Shown piece by piece: positions 16,395 through 23,780 of a DNA stretch of 64,000 bases. A program made the position numbers and the translations under genes. Within the stretch, counting starts at the first letter, position 1. Every line of letters begins with the position of its first letter. The notes under the pieces are model-generated. The model did not search any database. It had not been told where the DNA came from and saw nothing but the letters and a program-made list of their open reading frames with translations. Location: NCBI GenBank assembly GCA_902792895.1, contig CADBBK010000011.1, forward strand, positions 1 through 64,000, in the 5' to 3' direction. This DNA is from an uncultured Bacteroidales bacterium (GTDB lineage Bacteria; Bacteroidota; Bacteroidia; Bacteroidales; Muribaculaceae).

Positions 16395-17243
16395 ATGAGG
16401 ATAAACCGACTATTAGTATCGGTCGCTTTTTTCGTAGCGGCTGTATTTGTCCCTGTCAATGGGCAGATTGTAATCAACGAGAAAACGGACAAACAGATTG
16501 CCGACAGTATTCGCGCTGAACTTGACAGCAGGCCTTACTTCAGCCTCTACAAGGACATCTACTTTGTGGGGGGTACCGTGTTGGGCGGAAAACCCACCCA
16601 GTACAACAGCGACGTCAAATTCCAGATCAGTTTCCAGCAGCGTCTCACCAAGAGTGTGTTGCCGTGGAATAGTTACCTTTATCTGTTCTATACCCAAAAG
16701 GCCATGTGGAACGTGTTTGAGCGTTCACTCCCGTTCCATGACCTGAACTTCAACCCCGGTATCGGCATTTCGCGTTATATCATCATGAAAAACCGCCTGA
16801 TTGGCAAGGCCACCGTGATGGTAGAGCATGAGTCCAACGGACGCGACGGCATCGCCTCCCGCAGTTGGAACAAGATCTCGTTGGCTGGCGAAGCCTACAT
16901 CTCACCCATCCTGATGGCGCATGCCAAGTTCTGGATTCCCATCGTTGACGGCCAGTACAATAAGGACATCCTCAAGTACATGGGCATTTCCCAGGCGGGA
17001 TTCCAGGCCAAGAGCCTTGACGACAAGTGGGTGCTCGACATGACGCTGGTCAAGCGTCAGGGATGGAACCTCAACTTTAACACGATCGTTCAGTTAGGTT
17101 ACCGCATCAACCACAATTCCAACCAGTTCATCATGTTGCAGTACTACAACGGCTATGGCGAGAGCATGCTGGACTACAACCACTACCACTCGAGAATCAG
17201 GATTGGTCTGCTGATTCGTCCCCGATTCTTCAGCGATTTCTAA
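16395..17243 (+). CDS. pldA: Outer-membrane phospholipase A
   Basis: Encodes 282 residues with a signal peptide (cleavage near PVNGQ at about residues 20-24). The catalytic signature of OMPLA is present: H145-E-S147-N-G-R and, 12 residues on, N159 in SRSWN, matching the His/Ser/Asn triad of the E. coli enzyme (142/144/156). The rest alternates like a 12-strand beta barrel and ends in Phe (RPRFFSDF). It hydrolyses phospholipids that reach the outer leaflet of the outer membrane, restoring lipid asymmetry; activity requires Ca and dimerisation in the known enzyme. It is a single-gene unit, convergent with the VWA gene across two GAGACGC palindromes. Confidence 0.93.
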   Translation: MRINRLLVSVAFFVAAVFVPVNGQIVINEKTDKQIADSIRAELDSRPYFSLYKDIYFVGGTVLGGKPTQYNSDVKFQISFQQRLTKSVLPWNSYLYLFYTQKAMWNVFERSLPFHDLNFNPGIGISRYIIMKNRLIGKATVMVEHESNGRDGIASRSWNKISLAGEAYISPILMAHAKFWIPIVDGQYNKDILKYMGISQAGFQAKSLDDKWVLDMTLVKRQGWNLNFNTIVQLGYRINHNSNQFIMLQYYNGYGESMLDYNHYHSRIRIGLLIRPRFFSDF

Positions 17244-17282
17244 GCATTTGCTATTGCGTGAGCCTATTGAGTATAAAGTGCC

Positions 17283-17384
17283 GATACTCAACACGTCCGC
17301 TATGTAGAGACGCAAATTTTGCGTCTCAAGAGCAGTATTTGGTAAGGCCAAAAAGTAGGAGACGCAATATTTTGCGTCTCCTAC
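17283..17384. repeat. Two GAGACGC/GCGTCTC palindromes between convergent genes
   Basis: A 21-bp perfect palindrome-like hairpin (17307-17327) and a 30-bp one (17355-17384, arms GTAGGAGACGCAA and TTGCGTCTCCTAC) lie 28 bp apart. The left 24 bp of flank (ACTCAAC..CGCTATGTA) is shared with the copy at 35934-35980. They may serve as bidirectional terminators for pldA and the VWA gene. Confidence 0.8.
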
Positions 17385-17423
17385 AGGTCTAAGATTGTTA
17401 ACTTATTGATTTATAACGTATTG

Positions 17424-18620
17424 TTATAGGCCGGAGATGCGGACCACGGGCCCGAAGGGCTCGAGGTTCTCCTCGTTGCCGCCATTGCTGGTGAGAATCC
17501 ATGCCAGCGGCTTGTGGCGCTTGTCGTCGGGGACGGTGGGCCGTGCCGCATAGCCGTCGGTAAGGAACACTAGTCCGTCATACTCATCGTGCTCGTAGTA
17601 GAAGTCGATGGCTGGCTGGAAATTGGTGCCGCCGCGTCCGATGACGCGGATGCCGTTGGTGGCCTGCTTGAGCAGCATGGGCTTCTCGGTAGTGATTTTG
17701 CTGTCGAACTGGATGACCTCGATGCGCTCGATTCCCTGCTTGAAGAAACGGTTGATCACAGCAAGAAATTTCTTGATATCAGTGTCGGGGACGCTGCCGC
17801 TCACGTCGACAGCGACCAGCAGGCGAGTGCTGTAGGCATACTGGCTACCCATCGCGTCGAAGCCGTAGCGGCGGTTGGGACGCATGCGTGTCAGGTGGCG
17901 CTTGGTGCTCAGGATGCTCGCACGGAACTGGCTGAGGATGGCGCGGAAATTCTGCTTGCTGATCAGGGAGCTCTCGATGAGCGACTTGAGGTCGCCGCTG
18001 ATGGAGCCCCACTGGTTGCAGCGCTGGGCATTTTCTATCTCATGGTTGACCTTCTCGGTCATGAGTTCGTCCTCCTCCCATAGCGATGCTCCGGCATCGG
18101 CCGACAACATGCTGTCGGTCAGGTCGCTGCTGTCGCCATCGGCCTCGCTGTCGCCCTCACCGGGCATCATCAGCGGAATGCCGTTGCCGTCCTGGTTCAA
18201 CTCCAGCTGCATGACCTGCCCCGCCATGAGCGAGTAGTATTGCTCAAAGGCCTGGTCGCGCGGCACGTTGAAGATGCGCGGCGGCTCGAGCCCCACGCTG
18301 TCCATCCCGTCGAGGTGGTCGCTCAGCGTCATGTCGCTGGACAGGCGCATCACGTCGCGGCGCGGGTTGTAGGGCTGGCGCTGGTAGGGGTGCTTGAGGA
18401 TGATGCGCAGCACCTCGGCTTTGAGCCTCAGTGCCAGGTGGTTGTCATCGAAGTGCTCCAGCCTGTCGGGGTTGAACTCGATGACGCCCTTGCCGCATCG
18501 CATGTCGCAGCCCATGTTGTCGTTGCGCTTGATGGCATGAGTGCACAACACCGAAAACATGAGTGGCTCGGTGAGGAACCACTCCTGTGAGATGGTCTTT
18601 ATGCGTTCGCCGACGGTCAT
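17424..18620 (-). CDS. VWA-domain protein with DUF2201-like N terminus
   Basis: Encodes 398 residues. The C-terminal third is a VWA-like domain with an intact MIDAS: DVSGS near residue 269, GGTNF near 329 and LTDGY near 351, so it should bind Mg. The N-terminal part resembles the DUF2201/putative metallopeptidase region found in front of this VWA type (HAIKRNDNMGCD, then a helix before KHPYQRQ), but the zinc motif HExxH is absent: the helix reads KAEVLRIILKH. A Met-rich acidic linker lies between. It overlaps the MoxR ATPase gene by 4 bp, so the pair is translationally coupled; MoxR/VWA pairs usually act as chaperones that remodel or insert cofactors into a partner. Confidence 0.88.
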   Translation of the reverse strand: MTVGERIKTISQEWFLTEPLMFSVLCTHAIKRNDNMGCDMRCGKGVIEFNPDRLEHFDDNHLALRLKAEVLRIILKHPYQRQPYNPRRDVMRLSSDMTLSDHLDGMDSVGLEPPRIFNVPRDQAFEQYYSLMAGQVMQLELNQDGNGIPLMMPGEGDSEADGDSSDLTDSMLSADAGASLWEEDELMTEKVNHEIENAQRCNQWGSISGDLKSLIESSLISKQNFRAILSQFRASILSTKRHLTRMRPNRRYGFDAMGSQYAYSTRLLVAVDVSGSVPDTDIKKFLAVINRFFKQGIERIEVIQFDSKITTEKPMLLKQATNGIRVIGRGGTNFQPAIDFYYEHDEYDGLVFLTDGYAARPTVPDDKRHKPLAWILTSNGGNEENLEPFGPVVRISGL

Positions 18621-19693
18621 AGGTTGGAAATCATCTGGTTGATGAGTTGCAGTGCCTCGCGGCAGTCCATCATGATGTAGGCGTTGGCGTTAGGATAGGT
18701 CGCGTTCTCGAAGAATGAGGCGAAGTGGGCGATGGCCTCCTGGCGGCCGTTGCTCAGCATCCAATGGATGTAGCGCACCAGGTTGCGTCCCACGGCCTCG
18801 CTCTCGTCGCGGTTCACGCCCAGTTCCAGGGTCTGGTAGATGCCCTCGTTGATGATGGCGATCTGGGGCATGGTGTAGCTGGCGAGTTCGTTCTGGCAAG
18901 CGGCGAAGTCGCGCAGCACCTCGCGGGCGGTGAGCATGCGCGACTGGTTGAGCGATTGGATGAACATCGAGGCCGAGCGGGCACCGATCACGCCCGTAAT
19001 CATTTTGGCCAGGCGGTTCATGTCGGTGTCGGTGTTGATGCTCATGCCCTTGAGCAACCCTGACACGCGCACCCAGGCGCGGCGGTCGGGCGTCTTGTCA
19101 AAGGTGCCCTTGTTGATATCTACATTCTTCTCGAGTTCATCGGGGTGCTCCTCGATGAAGTTGATCACGCGCGGGTCGATGTCGTGCTGCTTGGCCCAGA
19201 AGAGCCACTCGCCCACCGTGGGGCTGAAGAAGTACACGTTGAAGCGCGACACCAGCGCGGGGTCGAGGTCGGTCAACTGGTATTCCTCACCGTCGTTGAC
19301 GGCGGCGATGACACGGCTGCCGGCAGGCAGTGAGCGCCCAGCAAGTTTGCGGTTGAGCGACAGGTCCATGACCGACTGCAGGATTTCGGGACGGGCGCGG
19401 TTCATCTCGTCGAGGAAGAGCACCACGGGCTGGTCGTCCATGGGGAACCAGTAGGGGGGCATGAACTCGGTTCTGCCCGTTTTTTCGTCCTTGTTGGGGA
19501 GGCCGATGAGGTCACCGGGGTCGCTCATTTGCCCCAGGAACAGGGCGATGACGGGGATTCCCTGGTCTTCAAAGTGACGGGTGATGATTTCGCTCTTACC
19601 GATGCCGTGTTTTCCCACGAGCAGGATGTTTTGTGTCGATGGCGTGGTCTCGAGAATGGTCTTGAGGTCGCCAGTGTTGATGGTGATTGCCAT
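18617..19693 (-). CDS. MoxR-type AAA+ ATPase
   Basis: Encodes 358 residues. Walker A GKHGIGKS (27-34), Walker B VVLFLDEMNRA (90-100), sensor-1 region AAVND (130-134) and the arginine in LVSRF (150) are all present, as in MoxR/RavA chaperone ATPases. It should form a hexamer that uses ATP to remodel a target handed over by the VWA protein encoded next. The C-terminal 100 residues form the usual helical lid plus an unassigned extension. The leader just before the ATG is A/C-rich on the sense strand (repeated ACTAGAAACTA-type units) and lacks a Shine-Dalgarno sequence. Confidence 0.93.
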   Translation of the reverse strand: MAITINTGDLKTILETTPSTQNILLVGKHGIGKSEIITRHFEDQGIPVIALFLGQMSDPGDLIGLPNKDEKTGRTEFMPPYWFPMDDQPVVLFLDEMNRARPEILQSVMDLSLNRKLAGRSLPAGSRVIAAVNDGEEYQLTDLDPALVSRFNVYFFSPTVGEWLFWAKQHDIDPRVINFIEEHPDELEKNVDINKGTFDKTPDRRAWVRVSGLLKGMSINTDTDMNRLAKMITGVIGARSASMFIQSLNQSRMLTAREVLRDFAACQNELASYTMPQIAIINEGIYQTLELGVNRDESEAVGRNLVRYIHWMLSNGRQEAIAHFASFFENATYPNANAYIMMDCREALQLINQMISNL

Positions 19694-19716
19694 ATTGAGT
19701 TTTTTGTTTCTAGTTT

Positions 19717-20877
19717 CTAGTCTTTAGTTTCGCTGAGGGGAGCAGTGGTCCACTTGGCTTTCTTGCGCGGGCCGGTGAGGCGGTAGGGGAACATCTTGGC
19801 CAGTTCCACCAGACGCGGAATGTAAGCCATGTCATGGTCGATGCGGGCGAGGATGTCGCCGGCCTGGTTCAGGTCGATGATCATCGCGCGGCCACGGCTC
19901 AGGCGGATGTGCAGTTCGCGGCGTCCGTCCTCCTCGTCCTCAGTGAGGTGGTACTGACAGCGCTTGCCGGCGAAATGCTCGTCAATCGTCTGCTGCAGCG
20001 CCGACCGTGGCGCCTGCTGGGCAGGGCTGTCGTCGCTGTCGAGCAGACGGTGCAGCCACCGCTTGATGCCGTGGCGGGTTTCGGTGGGCTGCGGCTCGTC
20101 ATGTTCGCTGGTGGGCTGTGGGGCGTGCTGCCAGTCGTCACGCACCTCGCTGCGCACGGTGAACCGTCCGTCACGTGCCATATAGGCAAACTCAACCATG
20201 TAAGGCTTTACAAGGTCCATGTGGTTGATGAAGTCATCGTGGGGGATGGGCAGGTCCAGCGTCTTGTACCTGTTGAGGTGGATGAGCAGGTGGGCCTTGT
20301 GCCCGTCGGCATGCTGCTTGTCGAAGTAGTAGGTGATGCCTGTGCCGTCGAAGTAGCGCGCCAAGAAAGCGTCCATATTGTTCAGCGCCATGTTGCGCAT
20401 CTTCACGCCCTTGCTGTCGGCTTTGAAGGCCGCAGCCAGTTGCTCGCGCCATTCGGCAGCATGTTCTAGGAAGATTAGTGAGGACTGTACCACGCGTCCG
20501 CGGTCGATGACCTCCATCGGGGCACCGCTCCACTGCTGGTGGTAGTGCATCTCGTCGATATCGATGCGCGCTCTCACGGTGGAGCCCTGCACTGCGTGAC
20601 ACAATGTCAGTCCGCAGGGTGACTTCACGTTCATGCCTACGCCATAATTGCCCATGTCCACGAGTTCCACCATCTCCTCGGTGACAATGCCGTTGATGAG
20701 TTGGCGTTGGGCCGCTTCATACTCCTGCAGCATCTTGGCGCTGAGGCGAGGCCCCGTGCCCTGATGCCCGTTGGCACCTGGTCGGTCGCCGAATGCCGGC
20801 TTCATGACATGGTCAATCTCACCAGCCACGCGTCGCGACTCGGTCCCTTCAGCTTCGGTATAAGTGTAGATAAACAT
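19717..20877 (-). CDS. Unknown protein encoded with the MoxR/VWA pair
   Basis: Encodes 386 residues from the ATG at 20877 (a GTG one codon upstream is less likely). No signal peptide or membrane segment, so it is cytoplasmic. I recognise no family. Features seen: a conserved-looking middle part (VELVDMGNYGVGMNVKSPCG, then HLLIHLNRYKTLDLPIPHDDFI), a charged low-complexity linker rich in Gln, Pro and Asp at about residues 255-305, and a C-terminal block with RRELHIRLSRGRAMIIDLN. It starts the three-gene unit and ends 23 bp before the MoxR gene, so it is a candidate substrate or adaptor of that chaperone. Confidence 0.65.
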   Translation of the reverse strand: MFIYTYTEAEGTESRRVAGEIDHVMKPAFGDRPGANGHQGTGPRLSAKMLQEYEAAQRQLINGIVTEEMVELVDMGNYGVGMNVKSPCGLTLCHAVQGSTVRARIDIDEMHYHQQWSGAPMEVIDRGRVVQSSLIFLEHAAEWREQLAAAFKADSKGVKMRNMALNNMDAFLARYFDGTGITYYFDKQHADGHKAHLLIHLNRYKTLDLPIPHDDFINHMDLVKPYMVEFAYMARDGRFTVRSEVRDDWQHAPQPTSEHDEPQPTETRHGIKRWLHRLLDSDDSPAQQAPRSALQQTIDEHFAGKRCQYHLTEDEEDGRRELHIRLSRGRAMIIDLNQAGDILARIDHDMAYIPRLVELAKMFPYRLTGPRKKAKWTTAPLSETKD

Positions 20878-21084
20878 CACCCCTCAATTGGGCAAGAACC
20901 ATGCCTAATGCACCCTGCATGGCACTTTGTCCTTTTTTGTGCCATTTCCGACACCTTGACCTCACGCTAAGCCGCTAAGTTTATTGGTTTGAAGACAAGG
21001 AAGACAATAGTATATATGGCATCCGCTTCATGCAAAGGTTGTGAATTATTGAGGGGTTGTCAAGAGGTATCGAAAAGTTTTTAC

Positions 21085-21092
21085 TACCTTTG
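21085..21092 (+). promoter_or_regulatory. -7 promoter element of the MBOAT gene
   Basis: TACCTTTG matches TAnnTTTG and lies 27 bp before the ATG at 21120. A TTG at 21057-21059 is slightly too far upstream for a typical -33. Confidence 0.5.
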
Positions 21093-21119
21093 CAGTTTGG
21101 TTACAGTTGATTAATAGTC

Positions 21120-22517
21120 ATGCAATTTGATACCTATACCTATGCGCTCTTTCTCCCTCTGGTGTTCTTCATCTACTGGGGACTGCGCAATCACTTGAAG
21201 TGGCAGAACCTGTTTCTGCTGGTTGCCAGCTATGTGTTCTATGGCTGGTGGGACTGGCGGATGCTGAGCCTGATCCTGCTCACGTCGGTGTCCACCTGGG
21301 GCACTGCGCTGCTGATGCGCGGTGACCGCTCGGGCTATGACAAGATGTGGGCGACACTGAACATCGTGCTCAACGTGGGCATCCTGTGCGTGTTCAAGTA
21401 CCTTAACTTCTTGCGAGACAGTTTCGTGGACCTGTTGGGACTGTTCGGTATCAACCCCGACTGGCCGACGCTGCACATCCTGTTGCCGGTGGGCATCTCG
21501 TTCTATACGTTCCAGGCCATCAGTTACACCATCGACGTGTATCGCGGTGACATCAAGCCCACGCGCAATGCGGTGGCCTTCGGCGTGTTCATCGCGTTTT
21601 TCCCGCAGCTGGTGGCTGGCCCCATCGAGCGTGCAACCAACCTGTTGCCGCAGTTCCTGAAGAAGAAATCATTTGACTACGACACGGCGGTCGTGGGCAT
21701 GAGGCAGATCCTGTGGGGCTTGGCCAAGAAGGTCATCATTGCCGACACCATGGGTTACTATGTGGACCAGTTGCTGTATAACCCTTACTACTACGGCCCG
21801 TGGAGCATGATATGGGCAGGCATCCTGTTTGCCGTGCAGATCTATGCCGACTTCTCGGGTTACAGTGATATCGCCATCGGCTCGGCACGCCTGCTGAACA
21901 TCAGGCTGCGCGCCAACTTCAACTACCCGTTCTTCTCGCGCAACATGAAGGAACTGTGGCAGCGGTGGCACATCTCGCTGATGACGTGGTTCCGCCACTA
22001 TGTTTATTTCCCGTTGGGCGGCTCTCGCCGCGGCAAGTGGCGCACAGCGTTGAACATGATGATTGTGTTCTCGCTGTCGGGCCTGTGGCACGGCGCCGAC
22101 TGGACATTCGTCATCTGGGGCACGGTCAACGGCCTGCTGCTGTTGACGTTTGTGTTCCTGCCGCGCAAGCAGTTGAGCGAGCACGCGTCGTTGCGCGACA
22201 TTCCGCACTGCCTGCTGACGTTCTTCCTGTTTGCGATGGTGTTTGTGGCTTTCCGAGCCAACGGTATCACCCACTTGGGCGAAATCTGTGACGTGGTGGT
22301 GAACGGCTCATGGTCGATGCGTCCCGTGTTCGGACAGCCCGTGTTCTACATCGTGCCCTTCTTCATCATCGAGTGGCTGGGGCGCAAGCAGGAATTCCCC
22401 ATCAAGCGACTGCCGTTCCCCACGGTGGTGCGCTGGATTCTCTACTGGGCGCTGTTGGCGGGCATCTCGATTGCCAGCCTGGACCGCAACATGCAGTTTA
22501 TCTACTTCCAGTTCTAG
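21120..22517 (+). CDS. MBOAT family O-acyltransferase (AlgI/DltB type)
   Basis: Encodes 465 residues with about eleven hydrophobic segments. The family pattern is clear: FFIYWGLRNHLKWQNLFLL at the start, YTFQAISYTIDVYRG, FFPQLVAGPIERA, and the catalytic-His motif SGLWHGADWTFVIWG near residues 319-333. These inner-membrane proteins pass acetyl or other acyl groups across the membrane onto exported polysaccharide or peptidoglycan. The next gene, 63 bp downstream, encodes an exported SGNH-like partner, which is the standard two-component arrangement (AlgI with AlgJ/X, PatA with PatB). The acceptor is not revealed here. Confidence 0.92.
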   Translation: MQFDTYTYALFLPLVFFIYWGLRNHLKWQNLFLLVASYVFYGWWDWRMLSLILLTSVSTWGTALLMRGDRSGYDKMWATLNIVLNVGILCVFKYLNFLRDSFVDLLGLFGINPDWPTLHILLPVGISFYTFQAISYTIDVYRGDIKPTRNAVAFGVFIAFFPQLVAGPIERATNLLPQFLKKKSFDYDTAVVGMRQILWGLAKKVIIADTMGYYVDQLLYNPYYYGPWSMIWAGILFAVQIYADFSGYSDIAIGSARLLNIRLRANFNYPFFSRNMKELWQRWHISLMTWFRHYVYFPLGGSRRGKWRTALNMMIVFSLSGLWHGADWTFVIWGTVNGLLLLTFVFLPRKQLSEHASLRDIPHCLLTFFLFAMVFVAFRANGITHLGEICDVVVNGSWSMRPVFGQPVFYIVPFFIIEWLGRKQEFPIKRLPFPTVVRWILYWALLAGISIASLDRNMQFIYFQF

Positions 22518-22533
22518 TTTTAGTAATGCCTAG

Positions 22534-22575
22534 AGCCTAACACCTAAAGCCTAACACCTAAAGCCTAACACCTAT
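22534..22575 (+). repeat. Three tandem 14-bp units (A/C-rich leader)
   Basis: AGCCTAACACCTAA occurs three times in tandem (22534, 22548, 22562), each made of two related heptamers ending in CCTAA. It lies directly before the ATG of the SGNH partner gene, in sense orientation. Similar A/C-rich leaders precede other downstream genes in this window. Confidence 0.8.
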
Positions 22576-22580
22576 AAAAG

Positions 22581-23612
22581 ATGATGCGCCCGGGATTCAA
22601 GAAGTTTGTCTGTCGCTCGTTGCTGGCCTTGCTGCCAGTGGCGGGATATGTGGCGTTGTACCTCACGGTGGACCCGTTCAAGGTGGTGCATCCCTACGAC
22701 GGCATCTCGATTGCCCCTGGCGACACGCTGGAACGCATCCCCAACAAGCGCTATGTCGCCGTCGAGGGCCTCAAGTACTACAATCCCGAGCATCACTACG
22801 ACTCGTTTATCTTCGGGTCCTCCATCTCGTCCAATTTCACCGCCGCAGCATGGAAGCGTCACCTGCCTGCCGATGCCAGCGTGTATCACTTCACTGCAGG
22901 TGCCGAGACGCTGACGGGCATCCGCGACGAACTGCGCTACCTGCTCACCCATGGCGTGAACGTGCGCCATGCCCTGCTGATTATGGAAGATGAGATGTTT
23001 GAGCGCCCCAAGCGCTACGAGGAGATGCCCTATGTGCCGCACTACGACGTGTCGCCCGAGGTCTCGTGGCTCCACTTCCAGCGGGTGCATTTCAATGCCT
23101 TCCGCGACCCGTATATGCTGCTGTACAAGCTGTTCCCCTCGCAGTGGGTGGCCGACAAACTGCTTGCCGACGGCAAGATGACCACCATCCCCAGCGGGCG
23201 TGACGAGGTGACCAACGAGGACTCCAGCCAGGGCTTGGACAGCATCGTGCTGCGTGACCCCGACAAGTTCTATCAGGAGGAGCGTCCCTGGTTGGTCGAT
23301 ATGCAGCCCCTTCCCGGTCCCCAGCCGTTGCACATCGACGAGCACAATATCGACGTGCTGCGTGACATCGCCGCAATGCTGCGTGACAATCATGTCGACT
23401 ATGTGGTGATTGTGCCGCCGCGGTTCCGCAGCCAGCCTATGGCTGCGCTGGACCATGCCACGCTGTGCGACATCCTGGGCGAGGAGCACGTGCATGACTA
23501 TAGCGGTGACAGCACGCTCGTCAACGACTTGCACAGCTACTACGACGGCGTGCACATCCTCACACACCGCTGCACTGAACTCATCGACCGCAGCTACGCC
23601 TCTCAAGACTAG
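22581..23612 (+). CDS. SGNH-like exported acyl-transfer partner of the MBOAT protein
   Basis: Encodes 343 residues. An N-terminal membrane anchor or signal (LLALLPVAGYVALYL, about residues 14-28) exports the domain. The SGNH block I motif is FGSSISSN (78-85) and the C-terminal YYDGVHIL supplies the D-x-x-H dyad, as in the AlgJ/AlgX/DltD-like group. It probably transfers an acyl group from the MBOAT channel to a periplasmic polysaccharide. A second ATG follows directly at 22584; either may be used. Its leader is the 14-bp tandem repeat described separately. It ends convergent with the C10 protease gene at a shared terminator. Confidence 0.82.
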   Translation: MMRPGFKKFVCRSLLALLPVAGYVALYLTVDPFKVVHPYDGISIAPGDTLERIPNKRYVAVEGLKYYNPEHHYDSFIFGSSISSNFTAAAWKRHLPADASVYHFTAGAETLTGIRDELRYLLTHGVNVRHALLIMEDEMFERPKRYEEMPYVPHYDVSPEVSWLHFQRVHFNAFRDPYMLLYKLFPSQWVADKLLADGKMTTIPSGRDEVTNEDSSQGLDSIVLRDPDKFYQEERPWLVDMQPLPGPQPLHIDEHNIDVLRDIAAMLRDNHVDYVVIVPPRFRSQPMAALDHATLCDILGEEHVHDYSGDSTLVNDLHSYYDGVHILTHRCTELIDRSYASQD

Positions 23613-23724
23613 ACTTATCGTTAGCACTCCGTCGATGTAATGCGAGCCTTTGGCTCGTAAATACTCAAAGAAACTGCTGCTACTCAGAACTATCAGAACA
23701 AACTGTAGCTGATGACACAAAACA

Positions 23725-23758
23725 AGACAGGGCCCCTCAACAGGGCCCTGTGCTTGTA
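23725..23758. terminator. Bidirectional terminator hairpin
   Basis: ACAGGGCCC (23729-23737) pairs with GGGCCCTGT (23745-23753), extended by CAAG/CTTG. It lies between the convergent SGNH and C10 protease genes. Confidence 0.7.
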
Positions 23759-23780
23759 ATCTATAGTGATGATTATCGTA

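Noticed and set aside
22534..22575. Possible CRISPR-like array
   Set aside because: The 14-bp units are directly adjacent with no unique spacers and no cas genes nearby.
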